The notes: generated by a model from the sequence alone, not told the origin. DNA of 64,000 bases from Carbonactinospora thermoautotrophica (GCF_001543895.1 NZ_JYIJ01000018.1:372001-436000), one strand, 5' to 3'. Positions 7,601-16,863 are shown, numbered from the stretch's first letter. Translations and numbers: made by a program.

Positions 7601-8406
7601 CAGCCGGCCTCCGCCCGGGTCTCGAACTCCGGTTCCGTCTCGAACGCCGCCCGGCGCGCCGCCCGCCGCAGCGCGAGCAGGATCGGCCGGCCCGCCATCA
7701 GGATCACCGTGGCGGTGAGCAGCCCGCGTGGAATGTCGAACCCGAGCGAGGTGGCCAGGGTGAACGCGAACAGCCGACGCAGGTTCTCCGGCACCGGCGC
7801 GCCCGGCACGTAGGACAGGCTGGTGGACAGCCCGGTCAGGTACGGCCACGACGACAGGTTGAGCAGCAGCCCGTAGACGAGGCCCGCCAGCATGCCGTAC
7901 CCGGCCAGCAGCACAAGCTCGCCCCGCCCGCAGGCCCTCGGCAGGCACCCGGCGAGGAACCCCATCCAGGCGGCGGCGAGCATCTGGAACGGCAGCCAGG
8001 GGCCGACCCCGCCGGTCAGCAGCGCCGACGCGAACATGGTCACCGCGCCGAGCACGAACCCGAAACCCGCGCCCAGCGCCCGGCCGGCCAGCACCAGCAG
8101 GAAGAACACCGGCTCCAGCCCGGCCGCGCCGCCGCCGAGCGGGCGCAACGCCGCCCCCACCGCGGCGAGCACGCCGAGCAGGGCGACGGCCTTAGCATCC
8201 ATCCCCCCGTCCGCGATCTCCGCCAGCACCACGGCGATCAGCATCGGCAGCAGCAGCGCGAACAGCCACGGCGCGTCCTGCGCGTGCGCCACCCCGCTCC
8301 CCGCGTCGGTCAGCAACGGCCAGCCGAACGCGGCCAGCCCGGCCGCCGAGGCGAGCGCCAGCGCGGCCGCCGCCCGCGGCCGCCAGCGGATCACCGGCCT
8401 CCTCAC
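7600..8406 (-). CDS. ECF transporter S component, probable cobalamin/corrinoid
   Basis: 268 residues with six or more hydrophobic segments, e.g. FALLLPMLIAVVLAEIADG, FFLLVLAGRALGAGFGFVLG, and MGFLAGCLPR. The SFALTGG-like region (MFASALLTGGVGPWLPFQM) resembles the B12-linked S-component family of actinobacteria. Substrate is inferred from the upstream cobalamin riboswitch and the CobU/T/S genes. GTG 8406 overlaps the ATPase stop. The S component captures substrate and toggles with the EcfT/A module encoded just upstream. Confidence 0.85.
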   Translation of the reverse strand: MRRPVIRWRPRAAAALALASAAGLAAFGWPLLTDAGSGVAHAQDAPWLFALLLPMLIAVVLAEIADGGMDAKAVALLGVLAAVGAALRPLGGGAAGLEPVFFLLVLAGRALGAGFGFVLGAVTMFASALLTGGVGPWLPFQMLAAAWMGFLAGCLPRACGRGELVLLAGYGMLAGLVYGLLLNLSSWPYLTGLSTSLSYVPGAPVPENLRRLFAFTLATSLGFDIPRGLLTATVILMAGRPILLALRRAARRAAFETEPEFETRAEAG

Positions 8407-10028
8407 GGCACCTCCGCGGCGGACAGCGCGGCGGCGACCTGGGAGACGGTGAGCCACGGGAGCGGCGCGAGGATCTTGGTGACCTGGGGGGCGAAGCCGA
8501 GGGAGCCGACCACGACCCGCGCGGTGGGGCCGTCGGCGACCACCTCCCCGTCGGCGAGCACGACCGTCCGGTCGGCCACCTCGGCGGCCAGTTCCACGTC
8601 GTGGGTGGCGAGCAGGACGCCGTGCCCCTGCGCGGCGAGGTCCCGCAGCACGCGGACCAGCCGGTCCTTCGCCGGGTAGTCCAGGCCACGGGTGGGCTCG
8701 TCGAGCAGGACCAGGGGCGGCCGGGTCGCGAGCACGATCGCGAGGGCGAGCGCCAGCCGCTGCCCCTCGGACAGGTCCCGCGGGTGCGTCTCCAACGGAA
8801 TGTCGGGCGCCAACCGCGCCAGCAGGCGCTGGCAGGTGCCCGGCGGCATCTGCGCGTCCCGGTCGGTCTGGGCGCACTCGGCGGCCACCGAGTCGGCGTA
8901 CAGCAGGTCGGCCGGCTCCTGCGGGACGAGCCCGGCGCGCCGGATCAGCTGGCGGGGGCGCAGCGCGGCCGGATCGGTGCCGCCGACCGTGACCCGGCCG
9001 GCACGCGGCCGAGCCAGGCCCACCAGGGCAGCGAGCAGCGTGGACTTGCCCGCCCCGTTCCTGCCCATGAGCGCGACGATCTCACCCGCGCGCAGGTCCA
9101 GGGACACCCCCCGCAGCGCCACCACGTCCCCGTAGGCGACCACCAGGTCCCGCACGCTGGCCAGCGGCTCGCCCGGCTGGGCCGCGGCGGGGCCGGGATC
9201 GGGGGGAGCTAGCCTGGCCAGACGGTCGCGCAGGGGGCCGGCGAGGCGCCGGGCGTCGCGGACGGACAGCGGCGGCGGCGACCAGCCAGCGAGCCGGCCG
9301 AGCCGCACCACCGGCGGCGCGACCGGGCAGGTCGCCATGATCTGCGCGGCGGTGCCGGACTCCATCGGAGCGCCGTCGCCGGGCAGGTACACCACCTGGT
9401 CGGCGTAGTGGATCACGCGCTCCAGCCGGTGCTCGGCCAGCAGCACCGTGATGCCGAGGTCGTGGACGAGCCGGGTCAGCGTGGCCAGCACCTCCTCGGC
9501 CGCAGGCGGGTCCAGCGCCGAGGTGGGCTCGTCGAGCACGAGCACCCGGGGATGTGTGGTGAGCACCGCCCCGATGGCGACGCGCTGCCGCTGCCCGCCG
9601 GACAGCGTGGCCAGCGGGCGGTGGCGCAGGTCGGCCAGGCCGAGCAGGTCCAGCACCTCCTCGACCCGGCGGCGCATCACGTCGGCAGGTAGCCCCAGCG
9701 ACTCCATCCCGTAGGCCAGTTCGTCCTCGACCACGTCCGTGACGAACATGCCGGCCGGGTCCTGGCCGACCAGGCCCACCACGTCGGCCAGGTCGCGCGG
9801 GGCATGGGTGCGGGTGTCCCGTCCGGCGACCACCACCCGGCCGGACAGGACGCCGCCGGAGAAGTGGGGGACCAGCCCGTTCACCGCCCGCAGCAGCGTC
9901 GACTTGCCGGACCCGGTGCGGCCCACCACCAGGCACAGCTCGCCCTCGGGCACGTCCAGGTGCACGTCTTGCAGCACCGGCCGGTCCGCGTCCGGGTACC
10001 GGAAGCTCACCGACTCGAACCTGATCAC
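8403..10028 (-). CDS. ECF transporter ATPase, two fused ABC domains
   Basis: 541 residues. The first ABC domain has Walker A GRTGSGKST (about residue 37), signature LSGGQRQRVAIG and Walker B VLVLDEPTSALD; the second has GRNGAGKST (about 325), a divergent signature LSEGQRLALALA and LVLLDEPTRGLD. Both switch His regions are present (LLAEHRL, LLATHDVEL). The two domains replace separate EcfA1/EcfA2 subunits and power the T and S components. GTG 10028 overlaps the EcfT stop by four bases. Confidence 0.95.
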   Translation of the reverse strand: MIRFESVSFRYPDADRPVLQDVHLDVPEGELCLVVGRTGSGKSTLLRAVNGLVPHFSGGVLSGRVVVAGRDTRTHAPRDLADVVGLVGQDPAGMFVTDVVEDELAYGMESLGLPADVMRRRVEEVLDLLGLADLRHRPLATLSGGQRQRVAIGAVLTTHPRVLVLDEPTSALDPPAAEEVLATLTRLVHDLGITVLLAEHRLERVIHYADQVVYLPGDGAPMESGTAAQIMATCPVAPPVVRLGRLAGWSPPPLSVRDARRLAGPLRDRLARLAPPDPGPAAAQPGEPLASVRDLVVAYGDVVALRGVSLDLRAGEIVALMGRNGAGKSTLLAALVGLARPRAGRVTVGGTDPAALRPRQLIRRAGLVPQEPADLLYADSVAAECAQTDRDAQMPPGTCQRLLARLAPDIPLETHPRDLSEGQRLALALAIVLATRPPLVLLDEPTRGLDYPAKDRLVRVLRDLAAQGHGVLLATHDVELAAEVADRTVVLADGEVVADGPTARVVVGSLGFAPQVTKILAPLPWLTVSQVAAALSAAEVP

Positions 10029-11140
10029 TGTTTTCCCTTCGCCTCGACACCGTGGGCCGCCGGGCGCCGCTCGGCTGCGGGCAGCGGCGGGGCGAGCCAC
10101 GCTGGCGCGAACCCGGCCAGCACCCCGAGCGCCGCCGGCCACGGCAGCGGCGGCCACGCCAGCGGGCTCGTCGACGGCAGCAGCCCGGCCGGGTCGAGGA
10201 CCCCCGTGGCGATCACGCTCGCCGCGGCCGTGGCGCCGCAGGCGCTCACCGCCCACTCCGGCCGGCTCCAGGGATCGGGCCGGTATCGAGTGCGCACCGT
10301 CCGCCGCCCGGCCAGCAGCAGGCCGGCGCCGGCCGCCCCCACGCCCGCCGCCAGCGCCGGCAGGCCCAGCAGCGCGGGCGAGGAGGAGTCCAGCAGCCCG
10401 TACATCCCCACGCACACCCCGGCCAGCCCGCCCAGCAACAGGGCCGCGGTGAGTCGTCGGGCGCCCGCGGAGGTCACGGCCCGCCTGCCGTACCCGCGCG
10501 CGTCCATGGACGCGGCCAGCTCCAGCGACCGCTCCAGCGCCTCGTGCAGGACCGGCATCGCGACCCCGCGCAGGCCGCGCAACCCTCGGTCAGGGCGGCC
10601 CCGCAGCCGGCGCGCCGCCCGCACCCGCCGCACGCTGAGCAGCAGTTGCGGGGCGAACGTCATGGCCACCACGGCCGCGACGCCGACCTCGTACAGGGCC
10701 GGCGGCAGGCACCGCAGCAGCCGACTGGGGTTGACCAGCGCGTTGGCCGCGCCCACGCAGGCGAGCAGCGTGGCGAGGCGCAGCCCCTCGTACGCGGCGG
10801 CGGCCAGGGCCTCGGCCGTGACCGGACCCCCGATCCGCACACCCAGCGCCCAGCCGGGCAGCGGCGCCTGGGGCAGCTCCAGCAGCACCGTCCCCGGCTG
10901 GGGCGCGCCGAACAGCGCGGTGACCAGCACCCGGAACACGATCACCGCCAGCCCCAGCCGGAGGAACGCGGCGTAGGAGCGCGCCCACGGGGCCGGGGTG
11001 CGCCAGGCGGCGACCACATACCCGGCCACCGCGATCACCAGCCCCAAAAGCAGCGGGTTGGTCGTGCGGCTCGCGGCCGCGGCGAGCCCGAGAGCCCACA
11101 GCCACCACGCTCCGGGATGGAGCGGGCGGGGGAGCCTCAT
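10025..11140 (-). CDS. ECF transporter T component (CbiQ/EcfT family)
   Basis: 371 residues, ATG 11140 overlapping the upstream stop. Multiple membrane helices precede the two conserved coupling motifs: AARRLRGRPD (about 205) and SMDARGYGRR (about 240), matching the Ala-Arg-Gly signatures that contact the ATPases. An extended C-terminal membrane region of about 100 residues follows. It is the scaffold for substrate import with the double ATPase and S component downstream. Confidence 0.92.
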   Translation of the reverse strand: MRLPRPLHPGAWWLWALGLAAAASRTTNPLLLGLVIAVAGYVVAAWRTPAPWARSYAAFLRLGLAVIVFRVLVTALFGAPQPGTVLLELPQAPLPGWALGVRIGGPVTAEALAAAAYEGLRLATLLACVGAANALVNPSRLLRCLPPALYEVGVAAVVAMTFAPQLLLSVRRVRAARRLRGRPDRGLRGLRGVAMPVLHEALERSLELAASMDARGYGRRAVTSAGARRLTAALLLGGLAGVCVGMYGLLDSSSPALLGLPALAAGVGAAGAGLLLAGRRTVRTRYRPDPWSRPEWAVSACGATAAASVIATGVLDPAGLLPSTSPLAWPPLPWPAALGVLAGFAPAWLAPPLPAAERRPAAHGVEAKGKQ

Positions 11141-11727
11141 GCCGGGCCGCTGCCTCGCCGAGCCCGCCAGAAGGCGGCGCCGCCGATGCACAGGAGGAGA
11201 ACCAGCCCGGCGAGCCACGCGAACTTCGCCGTGCCGCGATCCGCCGACTGCCCCTGCGCCGCCTGCGACCCGCCCACGCTCGTCGGGGTCGCGGACGCCG
11301 GCACCTCAGGCGGCGGGGTGCGGCCGTCGCCCCAGACCCAGCCCTCGGCCCCGCCCGGCCGCGGGTCGTGCTGGGCGGGTGCCACCTGGCTCATCCGCCA
11401 GCTCGTCGCGCCCGGCTCACGGGTCCAGTACGACCAGAACCTGGTCGCGCTGGTCGCCGCGCAGCCTTCCCGGGGCACGCCGGCGACGACGCAGACCAGG
11501 CCGTCCGGCCGCTGCTGGAAGGGGATGCCGGCGTTCTTCAGCGCGTCCAGACCCGAGGATGGGTCGCTGGCGGCGCAGGCCGTCTGGACCCCGCCCCCCG
11601 CGGACCGGGTGTCCACCACGACCTGCACGCACGTCCCGTCCTCCGCCGGCTGGGCGGCGGGGGCGGCCAGCGGGACCGACGCCGCGACGGCCAGCCCGGT
11701 GACGACCAGCCCGGCGGCCCCGGTCAT
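11137..11727 (-). CDS. Secreted, membrane-anchored DUF4430/transcobalamin-like protein
   Basis: 196 residues starting at ATG 11727 six bases after GGGGAGG. A signal sequence (residues 1-25) is followed by a compact domain with four Cys and the pattern GLDALKNAGIPF, GLVCVVAGVP, RFWSYWTREPGATSW, GGAEGWVWGDG, which I read as DUF4430, related to the transcobalamin/intrinsic factor C-terminal domain. Then a Pro/Thr/Ser-rich linker and a C-terminal helix (FAWLAGLVLLLCIGGAAFW) before RARRG. It is the first gene after the riboswitch and before the ECF genes. Capture of corrinoids at the cell surface is an inference. Confidence 0.8.
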   Translation of the reverse strand: MTGAAGLVVTGLAVAASVPLAAPAAQPAEDGTCVQVVVDTRSAGGGVQTACAASDPSSGLDALKNAGIPFQQRPDGLVCVVAGVPREGCAATSATRFWSYWTREPGATSWRMSQVAPAQHDPRPGGAEGWVWGDGRTPPPEVPASATPTSVGGSQAAQGQSADRGTAKFAWLAGLVLLLCIGGAAFWRARRGSGPA

Positions 11728-11917
11728 CGCCGGCCTCCCCTGGGGGCGCGGCGGACCCTGCCGGAACGGATGAGGAAGACCTGGGCGCTGTGGCAGGGCC
11801 GGGTGCGGCCCGTGGCGGCGCGTGATACCGCGATGCTCATCGCTGCCTTTCGCTCGAGCGGTCCGGACGGATCCCGGCACCGCCCGAGCCGCGCCGCAGC
11901 CAGGCCGCTCACGTCCG

Positions 11918-11953
11918 GGCTCCGTCCGCAGACCACGACGGATGACTGGAGCC
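11918..11953 (-). promoter_or_regulatory. Hairpin just after the riboswitch, possible expression platform
   Basis: On the transcript, GGCTCC (complement of 11948-11953) can pair with GGAGCC (complement of 11918-11923), with CCGTC/GACGG inside. It follows the aptamer and lies about 190 bases before the start codon. It could be a terminator or antiterminator arm; there is no U-run. Confidence 0.4.
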
Positions 11954-11954
11954 G

Positions 11955-12090
11955 CCCACGCCCGGGCAGGTATCCCGGCTCGCCGCCGGACCACGGCCGC
12001 GAGGCGAGGCTCGATGCCGTGGGGCGGCCTACGGTTGCGGGTCAGCGCCGGACTTCGACCGGACTTCCCCCGCACCGGGCGCGTGTGTCC
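11955..12090 (-). promoter_or_regulatory. Cobalamin riboswitch
   Basis: On the minus strand the order is GTGCGGGGGAAGTCCGGT, AAGTCCGGCGCTGACCCGC, AACCGTAGGCC, then GAGCCGGGATACCTGCCC, matching the conserved AdoCbl aptamer core (GGGAA...CCGGTG, CGCTGxCCCGCAACTGT, GAGxCAGGAxACCTGCC). It heads the B12 uptake/salvage operon, which would be switched off when cobalamin is plentiful. The exact 5' and 3' ends are estimates. Confidence 0.92.
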
Positions 12091-12096
12091 GAACGA

Positions 12097-12126
12097 ATGG
12101 GAACATGCGGGCCCGCGCCGCGTCAA
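12097..12126 (-). promoter_or_regulatory. Possible promoter of the B12 operon
   Basis: Minus strand TTGACG (complement of 12121-12126) and TCCCAT (complement of 12097-12102) with an 18-base spacer, just upstream of the riboswitch. The -35 is good, the -10 poor. Confidence 0.35.
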
Positions 12127-12194
12127 AGATCCGACCCGAGCCCGCCAGGGGGTGACGCCCTACTCGTCCGCACCCGCCCAGACCTGGCTGCGGA

Positions 12195-12216
12195 GGCGCG
12201 CGGTCGTCCGCGCGCC
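12195..12216. repeat. Nine-bp perfect hairpin in the divergent region
   Basis: GGCGCGCGG-TCGT-CCGCGCGCC. It lies between the riboswitch promoter and the 12338 gene. No gene ends here, so a terminator role is doubtful. The remaining bases of 12127-12337 hold nothing else that I can support. Confidence 0.4.
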
Positions 12217-12337
12217 TTCGGGCCGGGAGCGGATCGGGTGTCGACCTGGCCACTCTGCCACCGCCGGTACGGATCATCCGCCAGACTTGGGATACCTGGT
12301 CACCGAGGCGACGGAACGCGTATCCGAGGGAGCGGAG

Positions 12338-12547
12338 ATGGTCTGGAGCTGGCGATATGAGAACCGGAACGGCGAGCCCGTGTCCCCCGAGGGCGTCCCC
12401 CAGGAGCAGTTCCAGACCCAGGCCGACGCGGAGACCTGGCTCGGCGAGCACTGGCGGGACCTGCTCGAGAAGGGGGTGGACCAGGTCACGCTCCTGGAAG
12501 AAGACATGGTCGTCTACGGCCCGATGAGCCTCCACCCGGCCGAGTAG
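12338..12547 (+). CDS. Small conserved acidic protein (69 aa)
   Basis: ATG 12338 with GAGGGAGCGGAG upstream. Sequence features: MVWSWRYENRNGEPV at the start, QEQFQTQADAETWLGEHWRDLL in the middle (predicted helix), and DQVTLLEEDMVVYGPMSLHP at the end. The pattern suits the short actinobacterial proteins of the type with an edge strand, helix and strand, found as single genes in Streptomyces; no function is known to me. It is followed by a bidirectional hairpin at 12563. Confidence 0.8.
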   Translation: MVWSWRYENRNGEPVSPEGVPQEQFQTQADAETWLGEHWRDLLEKGVDQVTLLEEDMVVYGPMSLHPAE

Positions 12548-12562
12548 GGCCTGCGGTGGGAA

Positions 12563-12594
12563 CGCCGGGTGCGCGCCGGGGCGCACACCCGGCG
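12563..12594. terminator. Hairpin between convergent genes
   Basis: CGCCGGGTGCGC pairs with GCGCACACCCGGCG across a CG-rich loop, with a two-base bulge. It separates the 12338 gene from the minus-strand aldo/keto reductase and could serve both. Confidence 0.65.
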
Positions 12595-12602
12595 GTGAGG
12601 CG

Positions 12603-13598
12603 TCAGGGACGCCGCTCGGGGCTGGTGGTCTTGGCCGGGTCGCGCTCGACGACCGGGTCCAGGATCTCGTCGATCCGCTTGAGCAGCCCCTCGTCGAGCT
12701 GCACACCGGCGGCCTTGGCGTTCTCGGTCACCTGTTCGGGACGGGAGGCGCCGATGATCGCGGAGGACACGTTCGGGTTCTGCAGCACCCAGGCGATGGC
12801 GAGCTGCGCCATCGTCAGGCCGGCCTCCTCGGCGAGCGGCCTGAGCCGCTGCACCCGGGTCAGCACCTCCTCGCGCAGGAACCGCTCGATGAACTTGGCG
12901 CCCGTGGGGTCCGTGGCCCGCGAGCCGGCCGGCGGCTGCTCGCCCGGCTTGTACTTGCCGGTCAGCACGCCCTGGCCCATCGGGGACCACACGATCTGCC
13001 CGATGCCGAGCTCCTGGCAGGTGGGTACCACCTCGGCCTCGATGACCCGCCACAGCATCGAGTACTGCGGCTGGTTGGACACGAGCTGGATCTTCAGCTC
13101 GCGCGCCAGCTCGGCCGCGGCGCGGATCTCGCTGGCCTTCCACTCGGACACGCCGATGTACAGGGCCTTGCCCTGCCGGACGATGTCCGCGAAGGCCTCC
13201 ATGGTCTCTTCCAGCGGGGTCTCGTAGTCGTACCGGTGGGCCTGGTACAGGTCCACGTAGTCGGTCTGCAGCCGTCTCAGGGAGCCGTTGATCGACTCCA
13301 TGATGTGTTTGCGGGACAGGCCGCGGTCGTTCTTGCCGGGACCGGTCGGCCAGTAGACCTTGGTGAAGATCTCCAGGCCCTCGCGACGCTGGCCCTTCAG
13401 CGCCCGGCCCAGCACCTCCTCGGCCTTCGTGCCCGCGTACACGTCGGCGGTGTCGAAGGTGGTGATGCCCGCGTCGAGCGCCACCCGCACGCAGGCGATG
13501 GCGGTCTCCTCCTCGACCTGGCTGGCGTGGGTCAGCCAGTTGCCGTACGCGATCTCGCTCACATAAAGGCCGCTGCGTCCCAGGTGTCGGTATTCCAT
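12603..13598 (-). CDS. Aldo/keto reductase family oxidoreductase
   Basis: 331 residues, NADPH-dependent carbonyl reductase of the potassium-channel beta-subunit/YghZ-like group. The tetrad is visible: Asp and Tyr in [17 protein letters not shown] (about 49-65), Lys in IFTKVYWP, His in DLYQAHRYD. The cofactor-binding end has [19 protein letters not shown]. Substrate is not predictable. ATG 13598 is followed by [19 protein letters not shown], the standard family start. Single gene, not in an operon. Confidence 0.95.
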   Translation of the reverse strand: MEYRHLGRSGLYVSEIAYGNWLTHASQVEEETAIACVRVALDAGITTFDTADVYAGTKAEEVLGRALKGQRREGLEIFTKVYWPTGPGKNDRGLSRKHIMESINGSLRRLQTDYVDLYQAHRYDYETPLEETMEAFADIVRQGKALYIGVSEWKASEIRAAAELARELKIQLVSNQPQYSMLWRVIEAEVVPTCQELGIGQIVWSPMGQGVLTGKYKPGEQPPAGSRATDPTGAKFIERFLREEVLTRVQRLRPLAEEAGLTMAQLAIAWVLQNPNVSSAIIGASRPEQVTENAKAAGVQLDEGLLKRIDEILDPVVERDPAKTTSPERRP

Positions 13599-13701
13599 GA
13601 TCCCGACCTTACGGCCCGCATGGCCCGGGCCACGCGGATTTCACTGGGCGAGAACGGAACCCGCCTCGCCCGGTGAGCACGGGTCCCACGGCGGAGGAGC
13701 C

Positions 13702-14295
13702 TCAGATGGCGTCGCCGGGCTTGACCCGGGGCGGGGGCAGGCGCAGCTTGCGGATCTGGAGGCTGCGGACCAGCCCGTAGGGGATCGCGCCCCGGTGCGG
13801 CTCGTCGGGGAAGCGCTTGCGCAGCTGCCGGCGCAGGCCGAACCCGATGATGAGCGAGTCGGTGACGACCAGCAGCATCAGCGCGATGTACAGCCAGTAC
13901 GAGATCATCCGCGCCCACAGGTTGGGCACCAGGCTGAGCGCGAACACCGCGATCGCGCCGGGCAGGAACAGCTCGCCGGCGGAGCGACGGGAGTCGATGT
14001 AGTCGCGCACGAACTTGCGGACCGGCCCGGCGTCCCTGGGCGGCAGGTGTCTCTCGTCACCCTTGAGCAGCGCTTGGCGCATGCGCGCGCGCTCGGCCCG
14101 GGCGCGCTCCCGGGCCAGCCGGACGGCCTCGCGCCGGTTCTTGGGCGCCTTGATCCGCTGGCGGCGCTTGCGCTCGGCCTCCCGACGCTTGGGGGTGGGC
14201 CGGCCTTTGCCGTTCACCTTGGTGCGCGGCTGCTCGGTCTGGTCTAGGGTCTGCTGGGGGGCTTCGGCTGCGACCTGGCTGCGACGTCGAAACAC
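13702..14295 (-). CDS. DUF3043 family membrane protein
   Basis: 197 residues from GTG 14295. A long basic N-terminal region (GKGRPTPKRREAERKRRQR; RREAVRLARERARAERARMRQ) leads to two membrane segments (GAIAVFALSLVPN; ISYWLYIALMLLVVTDSLIIGFGL) and a basic C-terminus ending PPPRVKPGDAI. This layout is the DUF3043 family of actinobacteria. Function unknown. It is transcribed away from pspA, sharing a 220-base divergent region. Confidence 0.88.
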   Translation of the reverse strand: MFRRRSQVAAEAPQQTLDQTEQPRTKVNGKGRPTPKRREAERKRRQRIKAPKNRREAVRLARERARAERARMRQALLKGDERHLPPRDAGPVRKFVRDYIDSRRSAGELFLPGAIAVFALSLVPNLWARMISYWLYIALMLLVVTDSLIIGFGLRRQLRKRFPDEPHRGAIPYGLVRSLQIRKLRLPPPRVKPGDAI

Positions 14296-14516
14296 GTTCC
14301 CCAGGGTACGGGAGCGTGTCGGGAACTTCGTTCGTTGTCGGTAGGTGGCATGCCGAACCATCGCGGACTCGACGGGGGTATCCCTGGACGACCGATTCCC
14401 CGGAAGGGGCGTTGGCCATAGGGTTGAGACCGCCGTGAGCGACGCCCGCACGGGCGACGAGGCGAACAAGTGAACAGCACGACCGCTTGTGGGATGAAGG
14501 GGGCGCGCGAGGCCCG

Positions 14517-15368
14517 ATGAGTGTGATGAAGCGGATGGCTTTCATCTTCCGTGCGAAAGCCAACAAAGCCCTGGACAAGATCGAGGACCCGGCCGAGACC
14601 CTCGACTACTCGTACCAGAAGCAGCTCGAGCTGCTGCAGAAGGTTCGTCGGGGCGTCGCGGACGTCGCCACTTCCCGCAAGCGTCTCGAGTTGCAGATCA
14701 GCCAGCTCACCCAGCAGATCGCCAAGCTGGAGCAGCAGGCCCGCCAGGCCCTCTCGCTGGGCCGGGAGGACCTGGCCCGGGAGGCGCTGACCCGCCGTTC
14801 CGGACTGGAGGCGCAGATCCAGGACCTGCAGGGCCAGCTGGCCAACCTCCAGGCTGAGGAACAGAAGCTCACGCTGGCCGCCCAGCGGCTGCAGGCCAAG
14901 GTCGACGCCTTCCGCACGCGCAAGGAGACGATCAAGGCCCAGTACACGGCGGCCGAGGCCCAGACCCGGATCAACGAGGCCATCTCCGGGATCTCCGAGG
15001 AGATGGGCGACGTCGGCCTGGCCATCCAGCGCATGGAGGACCGGACCGCGCAGATGCAGGCCCGGGCCAGCGCGGTGGACGAGCTGCTCGCCTCAGGAGC
15101 CCTGGACGACTTCACCGGCCAGCAGAAGGACGACATCACCGCCGAGCTCGAGCGGATGTCCAGCCAGTCGCAGGTGGAGCTGGAGCTGGAGCGCATGAAG
15201 CACGAGCTCGGCATGGGCGCGCCCGCCGGCCAGCTCCCGCAGGCGCCGTCGACCCAGCAGCCCGGCCAGCAGGCGTACCAGGCGCAGCAGTTGCCGCCCA
15301 CGCCCCCGGTGGCTCGGGAGGGCCAGCCGCACCAGCACCCGCAGAACCACCAGGGGGAAGGCGCATGA
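14517..15368 (+). CDS. pspA: PspA/IM30 family protein
   Basis: 283 residues. Starts MSVMKRMAFIFRAKANKALDKIEDP, the amphipathic membrane-binding helix and DPAE motif of PspA. Most of the protein is a long coiled coil (about 40-220) of the ESCRT-III superfamily, then a Gln/Pro-rich tail (about 235-283) seen in Streptomyces homologues. It protects the cytoplasmic membrane under envelope stress. ATG 14517 is chosen by family start; ATG 14526 is possible. The next gene overlaps by four bases. Confidence 0.95.
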   Translation: MSVMKRMAFIFRAKANKALDKIEDPAETLDYSYQKQLELLQKVRRGVADVATSRKRLELQISQLTQQIAKLEQQARQALSLGREDLAREALTRRSGLEAQIQDLQGQLANLQAEEQKLTLAAQRLQAKVDAFRTRKETIKAQYTAAEAQTRINEAISGISEEMGDVGLAIQRMEDRTAQMQARASAVDELLASGALDDFTGQQKDDITAELERMSSQSQVELELERMKHELGMGAPAGQLPQAPSTQQPGQQAYQAQQLPPTPPVAREGQPHQHPQNHQGEGA

Positions 15369-15640
15369 TCATCCGCATTCTGGGTGAGGGCCAGTTCGAC
15401 GTCCCCGACCAGGAGCTGGAGGCCCTCAACGCGCTCGACGATGAGTTGCAGGCCGCCATCGAGGCCGGGAACGAGGAGGAGTTCCGCTCCGCGCTCACCG
15501 CGCTGCTGGAGAAGGTGCGCTCGGGCAAGCCGGTGCCGCCGGAGAACCTGGTGTCCTCGAAGCTGATCCTGCCGGCTGCCGATGCGAGCCTGCACGAGGT
15601 CCGGGACCTGCTGTCCGGCGACGGGCTCATCCCAGGCTGA
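15365..15640 (+). CDS. pspAA: PspA-associated protein PspAA
   Basis: 91 residues, ATG 15365 overlapping the pspA stop (ATGA). Begins MIIRILGEGQFDVPDQELEALNALD and continues with a helical acidic middle and EVRDLLSGDGLIPG at the end, the PspAA domain. It is found next to PspA in actinobacteria and is thought to link PspA to other partners. No other gene follows in the operon. Confidence 0.93.
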   Translation: MIIRILGEGQFDVPDQELEALNALDDELQAAIEAGNEEEFRSALTALLEKVRSGKPVPPENLVSSKLILPAADASLHEVRDLLSGDGLIPG

Positions 15641-15858
15641 TCGGTTCGCCGACGGCTTGGCCCGATGGCGCGACCCGGGCCAGGCCGCCGCGCCGCTGGG
15701 TTCCCCGGGCCGCGTCCTGTGCTCGTACACCCCGTGCGGGAACGAAGGACCTCCCGCCCGCTCGCCCCTGGCTGGGGCAACACCCTCCAGCCGCAGGTGA
15801 GGGTTACTTCCGCACCAGATCTGGGCCGCTGGTTCCCGATTTGGAGAGCGCCAGGACT

Positions 15859-16863
15859 GTGACGGCGAAAACGACGGCGAAAACTCAGCACCTCATCCCT
15901 CACCAGCGCACGGCCACCGCCGGCCCGCCGGCCCGCCCGCGCCGCGGGCGTCGGGGCCTGGTCACGGCGGCCGCCGCGCTCCTGGTGGCCGGGACGCTGG
16001 CCGGCCACCACCTGCTCCCGGACCGGTACGGGCTGGGGAGCTTCGTGGAGAGCTTCCTGCCCTGGTTGGGGGTTCCGGTGCTCCTCCTGCTGCTGGTCGC
16101 CCTGCTCCGCCGGTCCCTGGTGGCGCTGGCCGGAGTGCTGGTGGCAGCGCTGACCTGGACGGTCATGTTCGGGGCCGGGTTGCTGCCGAAGAAGCGCGCC
16201 AGCGCGTACGACCTGCGGGTCGTCTCGCAGAACATGCTGGACGGCAACCCGGACCCGACGGGCACGGCGCGGGCGCTGAAGCGCGCCAACGCGGACGTGA
16301 TCGCGGTGCAGGAGCTCACCTCCGCCACGTACCGGGCGGCCGCGCGCCAGTTCGACGAGAGCTACCCGTACCACGAGCGGTGGGGCACGCTGGCCGTGTG
16401 GAGCCGGTACCCGATAGCCGGCGAGGCGCAGCCGGTGGACATCGGCATCGGCTGGGTGCGGGCGTTCCGGGTGCCGCTGTCCACGCCCGAGGGCCGGGTG
16501 GAGCTGTACAACGTGCACCTGGCGTCGCTGAAGGTGGGCGCGGAGGGGTTCGAGTCCGGGCAACGCGACCGGACGTTGCGCCGGCTGGCCCGCGCGATCG
16601 CCGGGGACCGGTCCCGGCACCTGGTGGTGGTCGGCGACCTGAACACCGCGGCGACGGACCGCAGCTTCCGCCTGCTGGCCGAGCAGCTCACGCCGGCCCA
16701 CGAGGCGGGCGGGCACGGGTTCGGCTTCACCTGGCCGGCCGCGTTCCCGATGACCCGCATCGACCACATCCTGGTCCGCGGGCTCACGGTGAGCCGGGCG
16801 AGCGTGTTGCCGAGCACCGGGAGCGACCACCGGGCTGTCGCGGCGGACCTCACCTTGGGGTGA
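15859..16863 (+). CDS. Membrane-anchored endonuclease/exonuclease/phosphatase family protein
   Basis: 334 residues from GTG 15859 (a TTG at 15841 is possible). Three hydrophobic segments (about 30-115) precede the EEP domain. Catalytic features are VVSQNMLDGN, the metal Glu in DVIAVQELTSAT, YNVHLASLK, VVGDLNTAATD and SDHRAVAADL at the end. The domain would lie outside the membrane; such proteins hydrolyse phosphodiesters of lipids or nucleic acids. The substrate is unknown. Convergent with nadA. Confidence 0.92.
   Translation: MTAKTTAKTQHLIPHQRTATAGPPARPRRGRRGLVTAAAALLVAGTLAGHHLLPDRYGLGSFVESFLPWLGVPVLLLLLVALLRRSLVALAGVLVAALTWTVMFGAGLLPKKRASAYDLRVVSQNMLDGNPDPTGTARALKRANADVIAVQELTSATYRAAARQFDESYPYHERWGTLAVWSRYPIAGEAQPVDIGIGWVRAFRVPLSTPEGRVELYNVHLASLKVGAEGFESGQRDRTLRRLARAIAGDRSRHLVVVGDLNTAATDRSFRLLAEQLTPAHEAGGHGFGFTWPAAFPMTRIDHILVRGLTVSRASVLPSTGSDHRAVAADLTLG

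Noticed and set aside
6020..7813. 597-codon plus-strand frame
   Set aside because: Antisense to the cobU fusion and GNAT gene; no family features.
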